From Agelaius tricolor (taxonomy: Eukaryota; Chordata; Aves; Passeriformes; Icteridae): a stretch of DNA of 64,000 nucleotides. A model generated the notes under the pieces. That model saw only the letters and a list, made by a program, of their open reading frames with translations, was not told where the DNA came from and searched no databases. A program made the translations under genes and the position numbers. The stretch covers positions 33,846,244 through 33,910,243 of the forward strand of contig JALJCS010000004.1 in the NCBI GenBank assembly GCA_023055355.1. Direction: 5' to 3'. Of the stretch, positions 21,001-33,000 are shown one piece after another; position 1 is the stretch's first letter, and each line of letters opens with the position of its first letter.

Positions 21001-24000
21001 ATTCAAATTAGGTTAGCTTAGTAACCAATCATATCAGGGTAGTCCTCTTACATACGAACTAGCCAATTATTAGAAGTAACAGCATTTCTTAAGCTGTGGC
21101 AGATCAAGTGTGCTGCTTGACCTGTTTGAACCAGCTTAGGGCAGTGCACTCACAGGGCAGCATAGCAATACAATATCTGTAATTTCACAGAGCAATTTAA
21201 ACAAAAATTAGGCACTGCCTAGTGGAAGGCCTCAGCTGCACAAAGAAAATCCTCATGAAAAATTCTGTTTAAAGAAGCCTCATGTCACAAGCTTGAGTGA
21301 TTTCCTAGAAGATAATCAAGTTATCTTCAGTTTGTCTAAAGAGGTTTTAGGGGTTGAAGTGGATTTCTTTGGAAGAGAATGAGAGGAAGACATACACATG
21401 GCGCAGGGTGGGGTGGGCACAGTGTGTCTATGAGGGAGGAAGGGGCTACTTATTTACAAAAAATAGATATTCTGAATGGAAAACCAGTACAAATTATTAC
21501 TCCAAGCACTGTTCTGTAAGAACTGTTATGGCACAAAAGTTACACTACTCTTCACATCCACATCTGATGATTGTTACACAGGTTAACATCATTTAAACTG
21601 GAAAAGGTTTTGGGTTCTTTTCAGGATGTTAGATCAGATGTGATGGTTTAAAATATTGTCTGAGTAAAGGGCTTTCCTTTGAAGACATGGCCCCTATAAC
21701 AGTTGTTATTAGCTGACAAGCAGTAACCAGCCCGCCAGCTGAACAGTCAGACCATATTTTACTGCAATAAAGAAATAACAAGACTGTAACAAGAAGTGGG
21801 GAAGGGATACTTCCTCAAAGACCACACAGAGTATTATGGATATAAGTCCAGATATATTACCTCAAGAAACTGTGCTGCAAATACAAATATTTTTACTATT
21901 GTACAGGTTCAGTTACAACAGGACACTCTCAGCCTTCACTCTTTTCCTATTATTTCTACTATCTACTGAGCTTTCACAGGTACTATATTTTGGTGCAATC
22001 ACTCTTTAAATGATGTCTCACTTTTCTCTCTTCCCATCTTGCATTAGACTTTACTTTTAGTAATCTTAAAATCAAGCAAGTAAAGTAGGGAGAAAGGAGA
22101 AGAAATACCAGTTGCACATCTTGTGACACCAATGTAGTTCATGTCTGCCTAAGCAACAAAATAAGAAATCAGTAAAAATGGGCTCCTGGTACCTGCTTTT
22201 GGGCAGTTGAAGAGCATTTTCCTCATCTTGTTGGGAAGTTTCAAGTCCAGGTTCCTGTCTATTTTTATTTTGCCTCTGACGTTTTAAATGACTGCTTCGT
22301 GTCCAGATGGAAGCATGAGTTGTATTAGGGTCTTAGAAGAATAACACAAAAAAAAATTCAAGTGAACAAATTCAGTCTAAGATCTACATATGACCTCCCC
22401 ACCCAAAATAGTTCATGAAAGAAATTGAGTGCCACTAAAACAGCATTTTGTTGTGGTACTTTTTATCTGAATAGTATCTTTATCAAGACTCATAATTTTA
22501 TCTGAATTCCTCTAAAAGGTATAGGAGTTGAATTTCAGCACCTTGGAGGGAAGCATGTTTTTATATCCATTTTACAGATGAATGAAGTAAAATGGAAAGC
22601 TGTAAAATAGCCTGCAAAACTATCCATCTAGAGTAACTGCAATACTGATAATCAAAGTTTTTACCTTCAGATGTGCTTGCATGAACATCTGTTGATTCTT
22701 TACCTTTTTGAGAGTCAGCCTGTGGAAGAAAAACAAAGCTAATGTTATTCTAAAATTTTCTGAATTTATTAAAGTACCTTCATCATCCTACCTATGGTTG
22801 CACCTTTCTAAAGCACTCATAGTAATGATCCTATAAAACAGCAACTAAAATAATTCTTAATTTATAGCTAAGTCTTCTGTCTCACCTCAGCAAATTTTAT
22901 CTTTTTTAAAAGTTATCTTTATGTCATGGATGACTAGTTTTTCTGTGTTTTACTTCTGGCCTCAATGTAGAAGATAAGACTTCAAAGTGACCTGTCAACA
23001 ATACTACCAAGATTTTTTTCTAACAGTTCTACTTATTATAAGCGTCCACACAATTCAATTATAGGAGCCTCTTTCTGTTTGTTTCCCCTTTCTGTATAAA
23101 CCCAAGGGACTACACTGCAGTGGTTGGCAAAATTTATTTGCAAAGTCTTATTTTTATACTTTTATGCTATTCTATAGTTTTATTTTTATCATGACACCCA
23201 ACAGAATATGGCAACCCATGTAGAAAATAAGAAAAGCCAGAACTTGGTGATTCATCAGTAATGCAGCTTACATGCACAGTCAGCACAGGAGGCTGCTTAG
23301 CTCCCTCTCCCTAGAGCATTTTTTGTCTCCTGTTTCTCCACACCATCCCTTAAATATCTCAATTTTTTCCTGCAAGTTAGCTGAGGATTCAGCACTTGAT
23401 ACAGTAAAGTGAGTACAAGCTGGACATATTAAAATAAAATTATGTACATTGTTTTTTCTTAGCTGCTAGTAATAAGGTGGAACAGCAATTACCAGCATCC
23501 TGGTCCACTTTTCTAGTCTCACTTCCAATACTGTGGAAGAAGGCTGGCAAAAAGTGGCCATGTCTATGTTCTGCTATTTGAAGTAGTGTCCTAGATTGCA
23601 AAGCAATGCGTATTCTATTTGCCATCAGAGGTGTGGTGTGGCAGTTATCTTCTGTTAAGTGGGCAGTTTATCTCTTCCACAAACCAATCTTCCCTCTGGG
23701 GAGACAGCTGCTGTTAATGGTCCATTGAGTGTCACTGCACAACTGATAAAATTACAGCATACCATTGTGAGATGTTCCACCCAGAGGGAGGAGCCAAGCA
23801 TTCCTGCCTGGATATAATCTGAGATTCTGGGACACTAGAACAGCCTTTCCATTGGATTCCCAGAGGAACAGCTGCCTCTTCCACAGGACCTTCAGAGGGA
23901 GACTACACCCTTCTCTAGGATCACTGCTCCAACAGAACCACATCGGTCACTCCAGGAGGACTGCAGCTACAATTCCAATTGGACTGCTACCAACACGGTG

Positions 24001-27000
24001 TCAGGTCGAATTCTGACTCTGTCAGTGTTGTTTTGTATTACTGCATTGTTTATTTTATTTTTTATTTTCTTCCCCAGTAAAGAATCATTATTCCTGCTCC
24101 CATATCTTTGCCTGAGAGCCCCTTAATTTCAAATTTATAACAATTCAGAGGGAGGGGGTTTACAGTTTCCAGTTTGGGGGAGGCTCCTGCCTTCCTTAGC
24201 AGACACCTGTCTTTTCAAACCAAGACAAGTAGTTTCAAGTGAGTACTAAATACATAAGAATTTGTAAACTAACACCAAATTATTCTAGAATCAAAATGCA
24301 CAAAATGGGGAGCACTAATGGAAAGGTGAAAATTAAAGTTGGGAGATGGTTTTTTCATGGTTTGGGGGAAGGTGGGGTATTTTACTTTCTTAGGTGGTCC
24401 AATAATTTTCAAACCATTACAGAACTGCTTATAGATACTGCAGATGCCAATTTTAGAGCTGCCCACAGTTTTACCAAGCTATGAGGAGTTGGAGCACTTT
24501 GGTATCTACTGTCTTTTCCTTTGCAAAAGGGCAAGAGGCAGGGCATGACTTCTTAACTCACAGCAATAAAAATCAAAAGAACTACTGTCACTCTTCTATT
24601 TTCTCCAGGTATATCCATATAGCTGTATAACCAAATCGTGCAACTTTTTAGATAATTTTGCTGATATGATCATAACTGGAATCTATCTAAAACAGATATG
24701 AGGCTAGAGACATTGTTACAAATGAAAGACAACTAAGAGTTTTGCTTCCAGTCATTGAGAGATTAAAAATTTCACTATTTTCCCTGTTAATTTTGCTTTG
24801 GGAAATACTAATTTTCTCAATTGGGAAAACTTGACTTAAATTCCAAATCTAAAGTTTAAACGTTAATATCTGAGAGTATTGATTCAGCCATTATTTCCCA
24901 TTTTTAATTAAAGCACTGACTTCTATGAAAGCCTGTCAGTAACACAGACATTTCTTAAAGCATGCAAATCCATGCTCACAGTATTTAGAGCTATGAATGA
25001 CTGTCAAGTAGATTCTGTGTGGCTTCAGAATACAAATGAAATAAAGGAAGAGCTTCATAATTTTTAATGACCCAAACCTATTCATAAGCACATGTCCATG
25101 AGCAGCTGTAATCTTGTTGCTGTATCAAATACATACAAAGAAAGCTGCGGTCTTTTTGTACAGACAATGCAACTGTTCATGCAAACTTAACATCAGCCAC
25201 TGTACTGAACTGTGACATGGATAGATACCTCTAAAAACTCTCTAAACAGTTTAATCTCAGAGATAGTTGAAATACTCTCCTTTATATAATCTGCTGGTAA
25301 AAGGCTTAAATTGCAGACCCTGACAGCTGCGGCACAGACTCTACATGCATGGGGAAAACCCACCTGTGCACAAAAAAAACAACAAAAAAGCCAAAACCGA
25401 GAACCAAACCAAACCAAAACAAAAAACAAACAAAACAAAAAACAAACAAAACAAAACCAAAACAAAAAAACACCAACCCATCTTAGACATTAGCATTACA
25501 TCACTGGGAAGCATTACATCCACACAGAAAGTAACAAGTAAGCAAAAGTAAGCAAAAATAATTTCTCATAACTGTTTTTCCGGTAACAATACACTCAAAA
25601 AACAGAGGTAACAGACTGTGTACCTACACTTAGCTGTGTTTCTACCTCAGTCCTTGGTCCACCTGCTTCAGATACTGCAGACTGACAAAAATTGTCCTCT
25701 GCTTGCAAACTCTTATTTTCCTTCTTTGAGGTCTCTGCTGTGAAGATTTAAAAGAGTAAACAGCACAAGAGAAAATTAGTACCTTTATAGAACAACTGTT
25801 TGTCCTGCTTTCAGAACATTGTACATGGATAGAGTTACTTTGCTATCATGGGATAGAGTTACTTTTCTTCCTAATAGCTTATACAGTGCTCTGTCTTGAA
25901 TTTAGAGTAAGACAACACATTGATGTTTTAGTTGTGCTAAATAAGGGTTACTCTAATTCAAGGACTTTTCACTGTCTTATGCTGAGTGAGCAGTTGCACA
26001 AGAAGCTGGGAACAAGACACAGCCAGGACAACCGACCAAAGAAATATTCCATATCACATTGTTAATCCCAGTACATAAACTGGGAGGTGTTAATCACTGC
26101 AACTGCATTGTGTATCAGTTCTCTCTCGCGCGTTTCATTTTTCTGGTTTTGTTGTCTCCCTTCTCATTATGATTATTGTTATATTATGCTTCTGTTTAAT
26201 TTTATTTCAATTATTAAACTGTTCTTGTTTCAATACAGTGGTTTTGCATTTTTTTCAGATTCTCCTCCCCACCCCACTAAGTGGGGAACAAGCAGATATG
26301 TGGCACTTAGTTGCTTGTCAAGTGTGAAGGAAAGGCCTTCAAGGAAGACATTCCATGTCAGCCAGGCAAGTGGACTACCATGGACAAAGAGGTGTCTAGT
26401 ACCTGAGGGAGCCAGCTGTGCTAGAGATGATTTGTTATGAGCCAAAGAATGTGCAGTCACACACAGATTTAGACAAAGGCCAATGCACATAACCCACATG
26501 GTAGATATTTGTATATGTAGCACACCATCATCTCAACTCATTGGCATTAATGACCTAGAGAGATGAAGGAATATCTGCAGTGGATTAAGTGGTTTCCTAA
26601 TTCTGGGAATACAAAGAAAATCTCTCGTCCTAGCTATGGTCTTGCCTCTCAGTTATGAAAAAAGGTATGAAAAACAGGTCCAGGAGTTACAGCAACAAAA
26701 AGAAGACAGGTTCTACTCCCCACCTGTACAGACAAGTATCTCAGCTATTAAGAGAGCATTCTTTTGCTCAAAAATGAGGATAAAGGGTACACACCATGGT
26801 TTTTAAAATCCTGTGGGACCACAGAAAGGAAATGAAAAAATTATATGGAAAATCCACCTCCACCCTAGAGGCATGGACTGTAAGGAAAAACAGTCACAAA
26901 TGCGGATTCTTCCAGGAAAATTGCTGCTCCAGTCTCTAGCATGCAACTTCCCAGACAGAATGGAATGGCTAATCTTACCCTGATTCTATGGTAAAGAATT

Positions 27001-30000
27001 CTAATCCTTGTTCACAAGAAGTGGGTGGAGAATTCTATGTCCAGTACTAGAGGGCCCTTTCTCCTTTCAATGGGAGATGATGATCAGTTAAGTTCACAGG
27101 AATGTGAGGATTCAGTAGCCTAGAATGTCAAACCCACAAGAGTATAATGGTCTAATAGACATTAGTGCACAGTGTGCCATAATGCCATCCTGCTATAAAC
27201 AGCAATATCCTAATGTAGTTCTGAAGTGACAGGGAGGTCCCAAGAGCTGACTATAATGGAGGCTGAAACTAGCCTGACTGGGAATGACTGGCAAAAGCAT
27301 GTCACTGTGACTGGCCCAGAGACTCTGTGCACCTTTGGCACAGACCATTTCAGAAGAGGACATTTCAGGGACCCAAAAGGGTAGCATTGGGCTTTCACTA
27401 CAGCTGCCTTGTAGACAGAGGAAATTAAGCATCTGTCTGCCTGGCTTTTTCTCTCAGAGGACCCTTTTGGTGTGGGGCTCTTGAAGAATAACAGGTGCCA
27501 GTCTAACTACCACAACGGTGCACCAGCAGAAATACTGCACCAACTAGATTGTCCAGGAATCTTGAAAGTGATCAAGGACTGGCCTGAAAAGATTTTGGAA
27601 TATCACTAGAGGAGGTGACCCATACTGAAGAGGACTCACTGTGTAATAAATTACCAGAAAATTGAAGAAATATGCCTTATTTACTGATTGTTCTGCCACA
27701 TTGTAGGAAAGGATCAGAGATCGAGTCTCCTACAACAAAATGCTGAAGGAGAAAGTGAATCAAGTGAGTTTGCAGAGGTGAAGGCCATCCAGCTGGCTTT
27801 AGACATTGCTGAATGAGAAAAATGACCAACATTTTAGTTCTATACTGACTTGTGTAGTGACAAATGCCCTGTGGGGTGGTTGCAGTGATGGAAGCAGAGT
27901 AACTGCAGCAAAAAGGTAAAGCCATCTGAGCTGCCACATTGTGACAAGATAATTCTGTCTAGGTGGAGAACCTGGTTGTGAAAATAATACCTCATGTAGA
28001 GACTGATGCACCCAAGAAATGGGCCACAGAAGAACATCAGAACAACCAGAAAGTGCATCAGGCTGCTAAGATTGAAGCGACTCAGGTGGATCAGAATTGT
28101 AAATACAAGGGAAAATTATTTCTAGCTTGGTGCACCTATGACACCTCAGATAATCAAGGATAAGATGCAAATTATAGGTGGACACATGATCCAGGAGTGG
28201 ACTCGACCATGGACACAATTGCACAAATTTTTCATGAATGTGAAACATGCAATTAAAGAAGCCAAGTGGTTAAAACCTCTCTAGTATGGAGAATGACAAC
28301 TGAAATAGAAATATGGGGAGACTGGGCAGATAGACTATATCACACTCCCTCAAAATTCCAGGCAAAAATGTCATGTCCTTATAATGGTGGAAGCAACACC
28401 TAGAGAGGAGAAAACATAGCCTGAACCCCATGCCACCACCAGGATCAGTGAGCCTTAAGAAGGAAACCTTAAGAAGATGACAGAATTCCAGAATGAGATA
28501 GTGCAACTAATTTTCTAAACAACATCATAGACAACTGGGCCACAGACCATGGCACTGAGTGGGAATATCACATTCTCTGTCATGTACCACCCTCCAGAAA
28601 AATTAAATGATACAACAATCCATTTATCCTGGAGCAGTGGGTGGCAGGACCTTCAAACATTGGGATACACATTTAGCAGAAGCCACCTGTTAAGTAAACC
28701 CTAGGGAATCTGACAGTCAGTCTGACACAGCACAGTCCAAACTTCTACACATTGTAGAAAGAGATAAAAGTGGTGTGTTGAGGGAAACAGTCTGGGTTAT
28801 TCCTGCTTCAGGAAAAGGCAAAACAATTTGTGGAACTGAGTTTGCTCAAGCACTTGGCTCCACTTAGCAGGTAATACAGGAAATGGGGAATTCCATTGCA
28901 TTCCTTACAGGGATTTGGTTTTGGGTGTGAGTAGCCAATAAATTAAATTGCATTATGTTTAATTGCCATATAACACTTTATACTGTCTCTTTCATGGTTA
29001 TATGCCTATCACTCAACTGGGTACCTCACAGCACCTGTTTTCACCATTCTGAATTTGAGGATCAGAACCTGATTCCCATTCAATTGCCATATCAAGGGTA
29101 TTACAGTAAAAATCACCCAGACCAATGAAGAATTAACTTTGCAAAGGCAAACAAGTGCAGTGGTGACAGAAGCAGAACTGGCTCCAGCCTGCAACAATCC
29201 AACTTGATGCAAAATCTTTTCTGCTCTGCAAGACTGTTACAACAGATAGAACTCAAAGTCATGGACTAAAGGAATTCATTTTAGAGGGATGGCCCATAGA
29301 CAATGATACACATGTGGGATGCGTGTGTATATATCAGAAGACAGGAAAGGTAACAGTGTCAGAGTAACTGGTAACTGCAAAGAACAGAACCTGGGTATGA
29401 CATAAAAGATACAGAAAATAAGGAGTGGATATCATCCCACTTTCAGAAGGGATAGAATTATTACTGTTCCTAGTAGCTGACACAGTGCTGCATTGTGAAT
29501 TCAGTATGAGAATAATGATGCCACACTGTTTTCATTGCTGCTGAGTGGTGTTTACCCTTTCTGAAGGACTTTTTGCTTTCCCATGCTTTGCCAGTGAGCA
29601 GGTGCACAAGAAGATGGGAGGAACCATAGCTAGAACAGCTGACCTGAAGTGGCCACAGGGATATTCCACACCACAGAACATCATGTTCAGTACATAAACT
29701 GGGGACACTTGGCTAGAAAGGGCTGCTTGGCAATTGCCTCAGCATCTGTCAGCAGGTAGTGAGCAACTGCACTGTGCAATACTTCTCTCTCTTCAGTTTT
29801 ATTTATCTGCTTTCGTCTCCCTTTTCATTATTATATTTTATCTTATTTAAATTATTAAACTGTTCTTATCTCAACCCAGAAGTTTTATTTTTTTTTTTCC
29901 AGACTCTCCTTCCCATCCTGCTGGGGGAGGAGAGGGTGAACAAGCATCTGCATGGTACTTAGTTGCCAGCTGGGGTTAAAATACGACACCATTCCAAATA

Positions 30001-33000
30001 TGATCTCAAAGGTCTCAGGACAAATAGAAATCTTTCTGCTAGTTTCTACACAGAGTTCACAGAAGTCACTCTTGTACAGTATTTGTTCAACTTTTACATT
30101 GTGTCAGAAAACAACAAAACAAAGCATCCATACCTGCAATTTCGAGATTTTCATTTTGCACTATAGACATAATAGACTTTCTCTGGAACCAATCTCCTCC
30201 TCCCTCCACTTGCCACAAAAGGTTTTTATCCCCAGGGTACTTCTCAAGGTATTGCTTACAAGCTGAGCAAACATAAGAAAAAACACTATATTATAGATAC
30301 CATATACTCAGCTATATCTCAGATTTAAAGTTTATCTGAAATAAAATTATTTTGCCCTCTACCATCATCCACAAACAACAATAGAAAGAACTGCTAAACA
30401 AAATAGTCAAGTCTGAAATAAACTTTGCTTTACCCTACACACCTTTCCTAATTAACCCTTTCTGAATATAAGTTTAAATACTTTCCATTATTATCTTAAT
30501 CTGCAAACAAAGATTAATGGGATTTTCTTCTTTTCCTAGTACCCACTTGAGATTTTTGCAACCTCACTAGTTACTGTTCCTGCCAACTAAAAAACCAAAC
30601 TCAGGACAGAAGGGTTCTTAAGCAGAGGATGTAATCAAGTGCTTTTTGTCCCCTCACACTCTCTAGGCATCTGTGACAAGCACTCTCTAGGAGTGTTAAT
30701 ATGTTACCATTGAATGGTTAATCACTGTTCATTTCCAAAACATTTTCTGCACTGCTGTCCTTCCATCTTTTTTCTATTTATACCTGTATCAAACATACAA
30801 GGGAAGAGGCATGCATGCTTTGACACTATTCTTTGGTCTTCGCTAGAAAAAGCTACCATTTTTCACCAGGTTCAATACTGATACACAATTTCAGAGCACA
30901 AGATCTCCACTGTGTTGCTTCTTGACTACAAAAATGAATTAGTCATTAAATTCTGCTCAAGTAATTTTTCTCATTGAAGCCTAACAATTAGGTCTTATCA
31001 GATCCAGTGACAGACTGTGGTGCTTCAAAAAGCAGAAAATTTCTACTGGTTAAGGAGGCCAGACAAAAATGTTCATAGAAGGAATACTGGCAAATGGCCT
31101 AAGAAGGAGCGTGCCTTGAGAAACAGGGCAAAAGAAATGTGCTTCTTGTCTGAACACAGTCCCAAGAACATAGTTTCCATGTAATTTCCTGCATGACATA
31201 GCTCTCTTAGGTTGCTAATGGAAGAACCATATGTGTTTTCCTTGTGTTTTAGAACTGTCCCTTCTGATACGCAAGTGAAAGCAGAGCCTAGTATGTCCTC
31301 TTCACCAGAAGTTCAGAGAATGCATGAATTAAACAACCTTGTGAGGTTTAGGTGTGAGCAAGAAAAAGGTGAAACAAGGCAGATAGACATTAGATCCCAC
31401 AGAGAAACACCTCTGCCCATGCCACAGGCTTGGTGGGGGAAATGGGACAGTGGTAAACTTCACAGCAGCAGAAAGCCAACAGAGTTCAAATAATCTACTT
31501 TTACATAGAGGATAAAAAATTGAATCAGGAACTACATCTTAGACGAATCAGGATTTTTAGCCTCCACCAAAGTGCAGAAAATTTAATGAAGAACCTGAGG
31601 ATAAGTCCACAGATATGGAGGTTGAATGACAATACTCATTTGGACATGAAAAGAAATCACAAAGAAGATCAGAAGAAAAAATTAGACAGCTTGCCTGTAT
31701 ACATGAAAGATGACAGTGGATATCGTAGGCCAAGAGACTCTTCAGTAAAGGAATCCACAAAGTCTTCCAACATGATTAGCCCAGAGTCTTTCCCACGATG
31801 TTTCTTTCTAACGAACATTGTGTCTAGCACTGGCAACTTATACTTCTGATGAGGAAGAGAGATACAAACACTTCCTGAAATAATCAGAGGGAAAAAATAT
31901 CCATCAGTATGGATGACATAACTGCATGCTGACTGACATGCTGCAGCATGGATTTAAGCATATTTAAATAAAGACTTTTATAAGTTATAAAAATTCCAAA
32001 CTATATAATAGTAAGTAAAAGTAAGTAAATTTATAAAAAAAATTATAATTTCATTAAAAATATGTAATTTCTAATAGTCATTTATTAGCTTTTTTGAGCA
32101 AGCTTCATAAGGTACTCATAAGATACATCAATAGAATAATGTAACAGCAAAAGTCTGTAGCACCAGAAAAGAATAGACGTGACAGAGAGGAAAGGCTCAC
32201 TTTGAAATCTCACTATACGGTTCTATATGAAAACTAGCAAAAATGGAGCTGAAAGATGGAGGAGGGAATAGGAGAAAACAAAATTATTTAATTACACTTT
32301 TATGCTGATTACATGACTTCTCAGGATAAATTTGAAAAGTAGTTCAGTTCTTGCTTAAAGACTGAAACAGTGATTCCAATTTTTCAAATGAAGACACAAA
32401 ATAATGCTAGGACATTTTACACTGAAATTCTCCCTTAAACAATATTTATCTCCTTTAAACAATATTTATTAAACAATAATTATCCCAAATTAAACAAACA
32501 TGGAACAGATGGCAGCAACACTAGCTTCTTCAGTATCAAAGGATTCCAGGGGTAGCTATAAACTCAGCAGTGAGAAAAGGATGGCATTATAATGGCATTA
32601 AAACAGTCCATTGATAGCCAATCTGTTTTCAGGCCCTTCAGTGAACCTGTGAACAATGGCAAAGAGTTGCCTTCTTCTCTAACAAGGCCAATGAGAAACA
32701 AAGTTGTCTATGCAATGCTTTAGATAGTCTTTGCAACCTTGTATTTTTTAGGGCCCATGAACATAATTATTTCATGGGCCATGAAAATAATCAGAGGGCT
32801 GGAGCACTGTTCACATGAGGAAAGCTGGGGCTGTTCAGCCTGGAGAAGAGAAGACTCTGGGGTGACCTAATTGTGGCCTTTCAGCACCTGAAAGGAGCCT
32901 ACAAGAGAGCTGGAGAGGGGCTTTTTGAAAGGCCATGTATGATACGATAAGGGGCAGTAGCCTTAAGCCACAGGAGGGTAGATTTAGATTGGATATTAAG

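Larger units (their letters stand above)
25801..29988 (+). mobile_element. ERVL-like endogenous provirus, heavily decayed
   Basis: Two related LTRs flank a 3.1-kb interior, all on the + strand and antisense to FAM169A. The 5' LTR starts TGTCCTGCTTTCAG at 25801. The 3' LTR ends GGGTTAAAATACGACA at 29988. The 5-base flanks are CTGTT and CCATT, identical at three positions and differing by transitions at the other two, which is consistent with an aged 5-bp duplication. The interior carries pol remnants: an RNase H-like stretch around 27700-27990, and an integrase core start at about 28325-28380 (QIDYITLPQNS, VLIMVEAT) with later segments to about 28870. Frames are broken throughout. A full ERVL interior would be longer, so gag and part of pol are missing or unrecognisable. 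Confidence 0.8.

Noticed and set aside
25193..25551. Phe/Val-rich and Lys/Asn/Gln-rich frames on opposite strands
   Set aside because: Both come from the (CAAAA)n simple repeat. The similar pair at 44387-44673 is rejected for the same reason.
26087..26523. 117- and 97-codon frames
   Set aside because: They fall within the 5' LTR of the ERVL-like provirus and its edge.
30241..30254. Alternative acceptor for FAM169A exon 7 at 30254
   Set aside because: It would break the phase with exon 6 and drop residues that continue the family alignment; the acceptor at 30262 fits both.
31836..31845. Alternative acceptor for FAM169A exon 6 at 31845
   Set aside because: It would leave exon 5 and exon 6 out of phase; the acceptor at 31874 restores the frame and adds the expected residues.
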